Positions 8,557-13,187 of a stretch of 13,187 bases of DNA are shown here, piece after piece. Source of the stretch: Candidatus Aerophobota bacterium (GTDB lineage: Bacteria > Aerophobota > Aerophobia > Aerophobales > B3-G15). A model generated the notes under the pieces. That model searched no databases and was not told the origin of the DNA. It saw nothing but the letters and a program-made list of their open reading frames with translations. Every line of letters begins with the position of its first letter. Position 1 is the stretch's first letter. Position numbers and translations under genes: made by a program. The DNA lies in contig JAUWZM010000066.1 in NCBI GenBank assembly GCA_030615365.1, forward strand, positions 1 through 13,187, read 5' to 3'.

Positions 8557-8832
8557 TTATTCCCTGTTCACTGCTAACAAGCTATTTATCTTTTCAAGAG
8601 CGATCATCAGGTCTGTCTTCGTATCTTCAACAATAAGTTTTACTTTTGTCTTAGAGCCGATATCGGAAAAATACTCGTTTACCTCATTAACTGCAATCTC
8701 CAGTGCCGCCTGGCTGGCTTCTCCTGCAGAGGAGTTAACTCCAATGAGAGGCAGGAGGGCACCAAAAACTACCTCTCTCGGTTTTACCTCTTCTTTCTTA
8801 GATATACTTTTATGTTTCCTGTTTGTAATAGT
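8557..8832 (-). pseudogene. Remnant of ABC transporter substrate-binding protein (Leu/Ile/Val-type, N-terminal part)
   Basis: An open frame of 91 codons reads KKEEVKPREVVFGALLPLIG, then SSAGEASQAALEIAVNEVNE and a VKLIVEDTKTD segment. This matches the start of the mature domain of type-1 periplasmic binding proteins (LivJ-like, Peripla_BP_6), whose usual length is near 380 residues. There is no ATG, no signal peptide or lipobox, and a TAA (8833-8835) sits just upstream. The frame ends in TAA after about 75 matching residues. Both ends are missing, so this is a decayed gene fragment, not a small protein. It lies 53 nt before the PP2C start on the same strand, so PP2C could once have followed a transporter or solute-sensing gene. 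Confidence 0.7.
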
Positions 8833-8845
8833 TTAGCTTTTCTAC

Positions 8846-8874
8846 AATTCTTCTTTTCTCTGGCAATCGTAGCT
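8846..8874 (+). repeat. Short dispersed repeat, copy 1 (TTCTTTTCTCTG-CAATCGTAG)
   Basis: This 29-nt word matches 10880-10908 with two differences. In the second copy it runs directly into a REP-like pair; here the REP pair begins about 100 nt further right, so the copies differ by an insertion or deletion. Confidence 0.55.
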
Positions 8875-8971
8875 ATTTTTAAAGTGTACTACCATACAAT
8901 TCAGCAAAGTAAACTTTGTTACTACAAATAACACCATAACCTGTAGTGGTTAAGCTTGCTTGACTGCACTA

Positions 8972-9025
8972 GTAGTTGCCCGATTCATTGGGCGAGTTTA
9001 ATGCGCTGATAAATCGGCAAGCTAC
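8972..9025. repeat. REP/BIME-like pair of GTAG-headed palindromes, copy 1
   Basis: The left unit begins GTAG, then the hairpin GCCCGATTCATTGGGC (8978-8993). The right unit is inverted: GCTGATAAATCGGC (9005-9018) followed by AAGCTAC, the complement of GTAGCTT. A GTAG head next to an imperfect palindrome, paired head-out, is the architecture of REP sequences mobilised by RAYT (TnpA-REP) proteins. The 54-nt pair matches 10903-10956 at 51 of 54 positions. It is intergenic between two minus-strand genes. No RAYT gene is in the window. Confidence 0.65.
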
Positions 9026-9040
9026 AAAGACACCAAGACA

Positions 9041-9061
9041 GCCGATAAATCGGCAAGCTAC
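9041..9061 (-). repeat. Third REP-like unit
   Basis: GCCGATAAATCGGC followed by AAGCTAC repeats the right half of the preceding pair, with one base difference, 36 nt downstream. It is a perfect 6-bp stem with a 2-nt loop, headed by GTAGCTT on the minus strand. The intervening DNA holds CAAAGACACCAAGACA, another simple dispersed-repeat word. Confidence 0.6.
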
Positions 9062-9070
9062 CTGCGAATT

Positions 9071-9096
9071 TCACCTTTTAGGAAAACTTACCTATT
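9071..9096 (+). repeat. Right flank of duplicated intergenic block, copy 1
   Basis: TCACCTTTTAGGAAAACTTA plus CCTATT matches 10978-11005 apart from a small indel and a few substitutions. With the REP pair and the 8846-8874 word, it shows that one intergenic block exists twice in this window. Confidence 0.5.
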
Positions 9097-9134
9097 ACAA
9101 TTAAGAAAGAAATCACATAAATAAAGGATTTTGT

Positions 9135-9527
9135 TTATCGAAGTTCCTTAAAACCCATTATTTTTGCGGAAGTTAGGTCAGGTTGTAATTTCAGTCCAGG
9201 AAACTCATCCAAAAAATTATCAGAATGATTGAAGGAAGGGTCTAAAGGAATACTCCCTGGAAAGGTGATATTAACTGTGATATGCTGAGTATAGGTATCA
9301 ACTTTGATTTCTATATTACCCTTTACACCCATTACCTTTGACAGTTGAACTATACCGTCAACAACTTCATTAACAACAAAGGCGAGGCGAAAGAGTATTC
9401 TTCCCTCTAACCCACATCTCTCAGCCCATCCTTTAACAAACTCCTCGGCCTGACTGGCAGAGGAAAGTTCCATAGATAAAGCTATCTTGGTAATTTGAAG
9501 AGTATCAATTTCCATAGCATAAACCAT
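9135..9527 (-). CDS. Degenerate RsbW-like (HATPase) protein lacking ATP-site residues
   Basis: The 130 residues align by eye with the intact RsbW-like protein encoded at 11058-11471. LAFVVNEVVDGIV (48-60) sits where LAVEEAYVNIV carries the N-box; the N-box Glu is kept (E54) but the Asn is replaced (G58). VNITFPGSIPLDPSF (85-99) replaces the G1 motif LKIKDEGIPFNPLTL, so the ATP-contacting Asp is Phe. The C-terminal GGLGIFLM (G2) motif is absent; the protein ends about where it should begin. It probably cannot bind ATP or phosphorylate a STAS partner. It could be a binding-only decoy or a decaying gene truncated near the repeat block at 8972-9096. No good Shine-Dalgarno precedes either Met1 or Met5, though a promoter is present. 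Confidence 0.6.
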   Translation of the reverse strand: MVYAMEIDTLQITKIALSMELSSASQAEEFVKGWAERCGLEGRILFRLAFVVNEVVDGIVQLSKVMGVKGNIEIKVDTYTQHITVNITFPGSIPLDPSFNHSDNFLDEFPGLKLQPDLTSAKIMGFKELR

Positions 9528-9568
9528 AAAAGGGAATAACTCCGCAGCTTACTTTGGAGCTTTTATTC

Positions 9569-9596
9569 AATCTACAGTATCATTTAAAAATGTCAA
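9569..9596 (-). promoter_or_regulatory. Probable promoter of the degenerate RsbW-like gene
   Basis: On the minus strand TTGACA (9596-9591) is followed after 16 nt by TAGATT (9574-9569). The predicted start near 9562 gives a leader of about 35 nt before the ATG at 9527. Confidence 0.45.
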
Positions 9597-9709
9597 TTTT
9601 ACGCGGCTCTTATGAGTATAATGAAAAGTCCCTTAAGATAATCCCTTCCTTATAATATGCTAAGTTTTATTTTTATTCAATAGTTTCTAAAAAGCTGGAG
9701 TGTTGGCAA

Positions 9710-9738
9710 TTGACACTACCCTTCTTCTATAGTAGAAT
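9710..9738 (+). promoter_or_regulatory. Sigma70-like promoter facing the cupin-STAS genes
   Basis: TTGACA (9710-9715), a 17-nt spacer and TAGAAT (9733-9738) make a near-consensus promoter with a start near 9745. The next plus-strand frames are the 23-codon relic at 9921 and the cupin gene at 10060, so a leader of about 300 nt would result. This stretch of the intergenic region holds no other gene. Confidence 0.5.
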
Positions 9739-9776
9739 ACTCTTGATAAGATGAAAAATATTATGAAAGAATACAG

Positions 9777-9816
9777 AAACTACAGAGAGCACAGAGGGAA
9801 AATTAATTCTCTGCAA
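9777..9816 (+). repeat. ACAGAG-type dispersed repeat, degraded copy
   Basis: ACTACAGAGAGCACAGAGGG followed by AATTAATTCTCTGC resembles 11480-11526 (CACCACAGAGGTCACAGAG ... TAATTCTCTGC). The family has a CACAGAG head and a complementary CTCTG tail, so it can form a loose hairpin. Its function is unknown. Confidence 0.4.
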
Positions 9817-9920
9817 TTAAGTTTTGACATTATCTGATTTAAGCTTAGGAGAAAGATCAGGAAAAGGTTCTCTTTTGGAAAGATTAAGGGCAGTAAAAAG
9901 TATAAATTAAGGGAAGATTT

Positions 9921-9992
9921 ATGGATATAAGTAAAATAATTGAACTGGCACGAGGTGAAGAGGAAGTTGATTTAGTTTATGGAATCTTATAG
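9921..9992 (+). pseudogene. 23-codon relic resembling the N-terminus of adenine deaminase
   Basis: ATG with AAGGGA upstream opens MDISKIIELARGEEEVDLVY, then GIL and a stop. The pattern of a start, an (I/V)ARGEE motif and ADLV resembles the N-terminus of adenine deaminases, which continue for about 550 further residues. No continuation is found in any frame before the cupin gene at 10060. The match is short and from memory, so a coincidental small frame or a leader peptide remains possible. If real, it is a second purine-salvage trace beside hpt. Confidence 0.4.
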
Positions 9993-10059
9993 GTTTCAAG
10001 TGGAATCACTGCAAGGTGTATAGTCTTTTAGAGTTCTATAAAGACAAAGAGTAATAAAA

Positions 10060-10422
10060 ATGGAAATAATCAATATTAATGATACAGTTTCTTTCGTAAC
10101 CAAAGACGGATCCCTTATCAGAGAGGTTCTTTCTTTCAGAAACTCTTATCTTAAAAATCAATCTTTAGCCGAAGCAACTCTACTGCCAGGTAGAGCCACT
10201 TTAGAACACTACCATCTTGAATCAGAAGAGATATACTATATAGTACAAGGGCGAGGGCGAATTAGAATAGAGGGGGAGATGAGGGAGATAAAACCAGGGG
10301 ATGGCATAGTCATTCTCCCGGGGAAAAGACATAAAGTATGGAATGCAGGAGAAGAGAATCTGATTTTTCTCTGCTGTTGCAGTCCAGCTTATACTGATGA
10401 AGATACCATCATTACCAAATAA
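10060..10422 (+). CDS. Single-domain cupin protein
   Basis: This 120-residue cupin_2-type beta-barrel has cupin motif 1 as PGRATLEHYHLESEEIYYIV (H50, H52, E56/E57) and motif 2 as PGDGIVILPGKRHKVWN (H91, N95). The metal-binding set is therefore complete. The reaction is unknown; the best-characterised relatives include sugar-phosphate isomerases and small metal-dependent or ligand-sensing proteins. Three consecutive cysteines (105-107) near the C-terminus are unusual. Its Shine-Dalgarno is weak (AAAGAG about 8 nt upstream). The STAS gene begins 22 nt after its stop behind a strong AGGAGG, so the two are probably co-transcribed and the cupin may supply a small-molecule input. Confidence 0.85.
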   Translation: MEIININDTVSFVTKDGSLIREVLSFRNSYLKNQSLAEATLLPGRATLEHYHLESEEIYYIVQGRGRIRIEGEMREIKPGDGIVILPGKRHKVWNAGEENLIFLCCCSPAYTDEDTIITK

Positions 10423-10444
10423 TCTATTTTAGGAGGAAGGTTAA

Positions 10445-10774
10445 ATGAAAATAACTCAAAAGCAAGAAGGAGAAGTGTACGTTTTTTCCCTGGATGGTCG
10501 TTTCGACGCTCATTCTGCAGGAGATGTGGAAAATAAACTAAACTTAGCTCTATCACAAGGGGCACAGAAATTGCTTATAGATATGAACGGGACAGAATAT
10601 ATAAGCAGTGCTGGATTAAGAGTTCTCCTGGCAATCGCTAAGAAATTAAAAAAAGAAGGTCAGGTAAAAGTTTGCTGCCTTCAACCTTACGTAAAGGAAG
10701 TTTTTGATATTGCTGGGTTTACTCAAATTTTCAAAATTTACGATACCTGCCAGGAAGGGATAGATAGTTTTTGA
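10445..10774 (+). CDS. STAS-domain anti-sigma factor antagonist (RsbV/SpoIIAA-like)
   Basis: The 109 residues are a complete stand-alone STAS domain. GRFDAHSAGDVENKL (18-32) and IDMNGTEYISSAGLRVLL (45-62) are diagnostic; S55 is the predicted phospho-acceptor, aligning with Ser58 of B. subtilis SpoIIAA. In the known scheme the RsbW-type kinase phosphorylates and inactivates it, a PP2C phosphatase restores it, and the free form binds RsbW. The intact RsbW-like gene and the LytS-type PP2C follow on the same strand, so it is probably their partner. Ribosome binding is strong (AGGAGG, 8 nt before ATG). It resembles the N-terminal domain of the fusion at 3783, with S55 at the same residue number. 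Confidence 0.93.
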   Translation: MKITQKQEGEVYVFSLDGRFDAHSAGDVENKLNLALSQGAQKLLIDMNGTEYISSAGLRVLLAIAKKLKKEGQVKVCCLQPYVKEVFDIAGFTQIFKIYDTCQEGIDSF

Positions 10775-10795
10775 ATTCTGAGCATCAAGAAAATT

Positions 10796-10826
10796 AACCA
10801 CTGAGAACACTGAACTCACTGAAAAT
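10796..10826 (+). repeat. Decayed tandem-like ACTGAG/ACTGAA repeat
   Basis: AACCACTGAGAACACTGAAC followed by TCACTGAAAA repeats the unit (A)CACTGA three times. It looks like a diverged member of the CACAGAG-type dispersed repeats at 9777 and 11480. It lies between the STAS stop and the RsbW-like gene. Confidence 0.4.
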
Positions 10827-10879
10827 TTTAAGAAAGCAAAGGGCTAAGCAAAAGGCAGATGCGTAGATGAGTTAACGAG

Positions 10880-11005
10880 AATTCTTCTTTTCTCTGTCAA
10901 TCGTAGTTGCCCAATTCATTGGGCGAATTTAATGCGCCGATAAATCGGCAAGCTACAGTAATTACAAGCGAGGAACCTCACATTTTTTAGAGAAACTTAC
11001 CTATT
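10880..11005 (+). repeat. Duplicated intergenic block, copy 2
   Basis: This block holds the 29-nt word (10880-10908), the 54-nt REP-like pair and the flank TCACATTTTTTAGAGAAACT TACCTATT in split form (10978-11005). The same three parts occur at 8846-8874, 8972-9025 and 9071-9096. It separates the STAS gene from its probable partner RsbW gene, which are usually adjacent. Confidence 0.55.
10903..10956. repeat. REP/BIME-like pair of GTAG-headed palindromes, copy 2
   Basis: GTAGTT is followed by GCCCAATTCATTGGGC (10909-10924), a perfect 7-bp stem. The inverted unit GCCGATAAATCGGC (10936-10949) plus AAGCTAC closes the pair. Two differences from copy 1 keep or improve pairing: GAT to AAT opposite ATT, and CTGAT to CCGAT opposite ATCGG. 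That suggests the hairpins are maintained, although two copies are weak evidence. Confidence 0.65.
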
Positions 11006-11057
11006 GCCCCTGTGGTTAAGTTTTGACACTACCTAAAATATATTATAAGAGGGAAAA

Positions 11058-11471
11058 ATGAAAAAAATGCCCTCATCTATTACCCTAAAGGCTTCTTTGG
11101 AAAACCTGGCCAGAGTAAATGATTTTGTTCATAAATGGGCTAAAGAAATAGGTTTGTCTAATCATAGTGGAAAAGAACTCACTTTAGCTGTAGAGGAAGC
11201 CTATGTGAATATAGTCAACCATTCCTATCCAAAATCCGTGGGTAAGGTAACTATTGATTGTTGGATAGATGGGGATAGGTTAATACTGAAAATAAAAGAT
11301 GAGGGAATTCCTTTCAATCCCTTAACATTAACACAGCCCAACCTTACTTCCCGTCTGGAAGAAAGAAAAATAGGAGGACTGGGGATTTTTCTCATGCAAA
11401 GACTCATGGATAGTGTGGAATATGAACGCAAGGGGAAATACAACCTGTTGACTTTAATGAAGAAAAATTGA
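11058..11471 (+). CDS. RsbW-like anti-sigma factor / serine kinase (HATPase_c_2)
   Basis: This 137-residue GHKL ATPase is of the RsbW/SpoIIAB type. It should bind a target regulator and phosphorylate its STAS antagonist. The N-box LAVEEAYVNIVNHSY (43-57; E47, N51), G1 DEG (81-83) and G2 GGLGIFLMQRLMD (106-118) are all present, so ATP binding looks intact. The length is normal for the family. The start is supported by GAGGG about 5 nt before ATG. The STAS gene lies 283 nt upstream and the LytS-PP2C gene 105 nt downstream, which makes a plausible STAS-kinase-phosphatase set. No sigma factor is adjacent, so its client is unknown. The stop codon lies inside a long inverted repeat. Confidence 0.9.
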   Translation: MKKMPSSITLKASLENLARVNDFVHKWAKEIGLSNHSGKELTLAVEEAYVNIVNHSYPKSVGKVTIDCWIDGDRLILKIKDEGIPFNPLTLTQPNLTSRLEERKIGGLGIFLMQRLMDSVEYERKGKYNLLTLMKKN

Positions 11472-11560
11472 ACTCTATTCACCACAGAGGTCACAGAGTA
11501 GTTAATAGTTTTCCTAATTCTCTGCGAACTCCGCGTGCTCTGTTGTGAATAGAGTTCAAT
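11467..11560. repeat. Long inverted repeat overlapping the RsbW-like stop codon
   Basis: The 23-nt arms 11467-11489 and 11538-11560 are complementary with one mismatch; the outer 16 nt (ATTGAACTCTATTCAC) are perfect. The left arm contains the TGA stop at 11469-11471. The 48-nt loop carries a CACAGAG repeat with TTAATAGTTTTCC and TTCTCTGCG. It could act as a bidirectional attenuator or mRNA 3' stabiliser, but there is no U-tract on the plus strand, so it is not a classical terminator. Confidence 0.6.
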
Positions 11561-11576
11561 TCAAAAAGAAGATAAT

Positions 11577-13187
11577 TTGGGAGATTCTATTATTGAGATT
11601 TTCTTTTTACTGGTTGAAAAAATATGTATAGTAATTGTGGTTGCCTATCTTATAACCCGAACAAAATGTTTTAACAATCTCATTGTTAAACAGCCTACCT
11701 TTTGGGATCGTCTAATATTGATATTGGCTTTTGGTGGATTTTCCATATATGGTACCTACAGCGGAATAGAGATGCTCGGAGGCATCGCTAATATCAGGGA
11801 CCTTGGTCCAATGATTGCTGGTCTGATAGGAGGACCTTTTATTGGACTGGGGGCGGGTTTGATCGGTGGTATACATCGCTATTTTCTGGGAGGTTTTACT
11901 GACATTCCCTGTGCTCTGGCTACTATAATCTCTGGTCTTTTAGGTGGTTTAATTTATACGCTTAAAAAGAAAGAGTTTGTTGGCATTTTCTGGGCAGTTC
12001 TTTTTGCTGTTTTTATGGAATTATTTCATATGCTCCTCGCTCTTTTAATATCTAAACCTTTTACTGATGCTCTTCAACTCGTTAAAGAGGTGAGCCTACC
12101 TATGATCATCGCCAATGGGATAGGAGTCGGCGTCTTTGCCCTCATTGTCGTAAATTTGATAAAGGAAAAAAGAACAGGCTTTGAGAGGGATAGATACTAT
12201 GCTGAGTTAGAGCGCAAAATTTATGAAATGGAGAAATTATATCACCTGGGAGTTCAGGTAAGCTCTACCCTTGATATTGATGTTGTGCTGGATTTATGTA
12301 TAAATACAACTGTAGAAGTGCTTGAGGCTAAAATGGGACTTCTCTTTTTAATGGATGAAAAAAGCAATCAGTTATTTCTTGGTACAATGGCAATCTCTGA
12401 AGACGAAACGCATAGCGCATCACCGGGAAGTTCCACCAGAATTGTAAAAACAGAGAAAATACGTTTAGAGAAAGAAAAAGGTATTGCCAACCGGGTAGCT
12501 AAAAACAAAGAACCACTTCTCGTGAATGATATCGATGAAGATGAACTATTGAATCCTGTCTATAAGAATGCCAATTTTAAGATTACATCTTCTCTTTGTG
12601 TTCCTTTATTGATAAAGGATAGAGTTATTGGAATCATTCAGGTGTGCAACAAGAGAAAAGACATCTCTTTTACTCGTGAGGACCAACATCTACTTGTTTC
12701 TTTTGCTGTGCATGCAGCAATAGCTATTGAGAATGCCAATCTATACCGGGAAGTGGCTGAAAAAGAGCGCATGAAAAGAGAATTGGAAATCGCCCATAAG
12801 CTTCAAGTAAGTCTTCTTCCTGATAAGCCTCCCCAGATCAAAGGCTACCAAATTGCAGCCATGAGTCAACCAGCAAGGGAAGTAGGTGGCGATTTTTATG
12901 ATTTCATTGATATTACTGAGAATAAAATTGGCCTTGTGATAGGTGATGTATCCGGAAAAGGATTACCAGCAGCTTTATTTATGGCACTTTCTCGAAGCTT
13001 TCTTCGAGCTCAGGCTATCGGAAATCTAAAGGCAAACATTGTCCTCGAAAGAGCCAACCAACTCATTGCCAATGATGCAAGGGAGGGAATGTTTGTAACT
13101 GTCTTCTATGCTATTTTAGATACTTCTGGTAAGATTTTAAAAATTTCCAATGCTGGCCATAACCCACCTCTTCTCTTTCATTCAAGC
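11577..13187 (+). CDS. LytS-type 5TM-GAF-PP2C sensor phosphatase (3' end outside window)
   Basis: The frame is open from 11553 to the window end (537 codons from the chosen start), so the C-terminus is missing. Residues 1-195 form a LytS/YhcK-type five-transmembrane receptor (5TMR_LYT) with GGFSIYGTYSGIEMLGGIAN, then DLGPMIAGLIGGPFIGLGAG and GGIHRYFLGGFTDIPC. A GAF domain follows at about 221-391 (VSSTLDIDVVLDLC, then SLCVPLLIKDRVIGIIQVCN). The PP2C/SpoIIE domain starts near 418, with EVGGDFYD (D439), GDVSGKG (D457) and SNAGHNPPLL visible; the later metal ligands lie beyond the window. TTG at 11577 is preferred because AAGAAG lies 5 nt upstream and the first membrane helix follows at once; no ATG or GTG precedes that helix in frame. 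It probably dephosphorylates the STAS protein encoded at 10445. Confidence 0.88.
   Translation, partial: MGDSIIEIFFLLVEKICIVIVVAYLITRTKCFNNLIVKQPTFWDRLILILAFGGFSIYGTYSGIEMLGGIANIRDLGPMIAGLIGGPFIGLGAGLIGGIHRYFLGGFTDIPCALATIISGLLGGLIYTLKKKEFVGIFWAVLFAVFMELFHMLLALLISKPFTDALQLVKEVSLPMIIANGIGVGVFALIVVNLIKEKRTGFERDRYYAELERKIYEMEKLYHLGVQVSSTLDIDVVLDLCINTTVEVLEAKMGLLFLMDEKSNQLFLGTMAISEDETHSASPGSSTRIVKTEKIRLEKEKGIANRVAKNKEPLLVNDIDEDELLNPVYKNANFKITSSLCVPLLIKDRVIGIIQVCNKRKDISFTREDQHLLVSFAVHAAIAIENANLYREVAEKERMKRELEIAHKLQVSLLPDKPPQIKGYQIAAMSQPAREVGGDFYDFIDITENKIGLVIGDVSGKGLPAALFMALSRSFLRAQAIGNLKANIVLERANQLIANDAREGMFVTVFYAILDTSGKILKISNAGHNPPLLFHSS

Noticed and set aside
8972..9061. CRISPR array
   Set aside because: Units are palindromic, alternate in orientation and have irregular spacing without spacer-like unique segments; REP/BIME fits better.
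11023..11051. Promoter for the RsbW-like gene (TTGACA with TATAAG)
   Set aside because: The spacer would be 15 nt and transcription would begin about at the ATG, removing the visible Shine-Dalgarno; more likely part of a repeat.
11225..11494. 89-codon minus-strand frame opposite the RsbW-like gene
   Set aside because: Shadow of the intact HATPase gene; its residues show no domain.

Overview
The window is AT-rich bacterial DNA (roughly 35-40% G+C judged by eye). It has clear Shine-Dalgarno sites, sigma70-like promoters and many degraded or repetitive intergenic stretches. No rRNA, tRNA, phage or plasmid gene is visible, and no gene fixes the phylum. The mix of partner-switching signalling genes, a glycoside-hydrolase-like protein and dispersed short repeats would suit an uncultured, free-living anaerobe or subsurface lineage, but that is inference only.

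Layout. Positions 1-357 are non-coding with one AT-rich perfect hairpin. On the minus strand, 358-2508 encodes a cytoplasmic glycoside-hydrolase-like TIM-barrel protein with a beta-galactosidase-type trimerisation domain, and 2715-3293 encodes hypoxanthine phosphoribosyltransferase with its own promoter. Between hpt and the next gene sits a GC-richer element of about 216 bp with terminal inverted repeats and an apparent 5-bp target duplication (MITE-like). On the plus strand, 3783-6212 encodes an unusual three-part protein: a STAS domain, an unrecognised middle region and an aminoglycoside-phosphotransferase-like kinase. Back on the minus strand are a membrane Cache-HAMP-PP2C (RsbU-type) phosphatase (6368-8503), a remnant of a branched-chain-amino-acid-type binding protein (8557-8832) and a degenerate RsbW-like protein (9135-9527). 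The plus strand then carries a possible adenine deaminase relic (9921-9992), a cupin, a free STAS protein, an intact RsbW-like anti-sigma/kinase and, running off the window, a LytS-type 5TM-GAF-PP2C phosphatase.

Functionally the right two thirds form a partner-switching signalling island. It holds two PP2C phosphatases with different sensors (extracytoplasmic Cache; five-TM LytS plus GAF), two STAS antagonists whose predicted phospho-serine falls at the same residue number, one intact RsbW-type kinase and one paralogue that has lost its ATP-site residues. No sigma factor or other output protein is in the window. The usual scheme is that the phosphatase dephosphorylates STAS, STAS sequesters RsbW, and RsbW releases its target. 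It can be proposed for the plus-strand set; the output is unknown. The STAS-kinase fusion is the most unusual protein.

The intergenic DNA is a patchwork of short repeats: GTAG-headed REP/BIME-like palindromes (8972-9061 and 10903-10956) inside a larger duplicated block, ACAGAG-type dispersed repeats, a 23-bp-arm inverted repeat overlapping the rsbW-like stop codon, and four copies of a TTGACAYTAYC motif. With the two gene relics and the truncated RsbW paralogue, this points to repeated insertion and decay in the neighbourhood.
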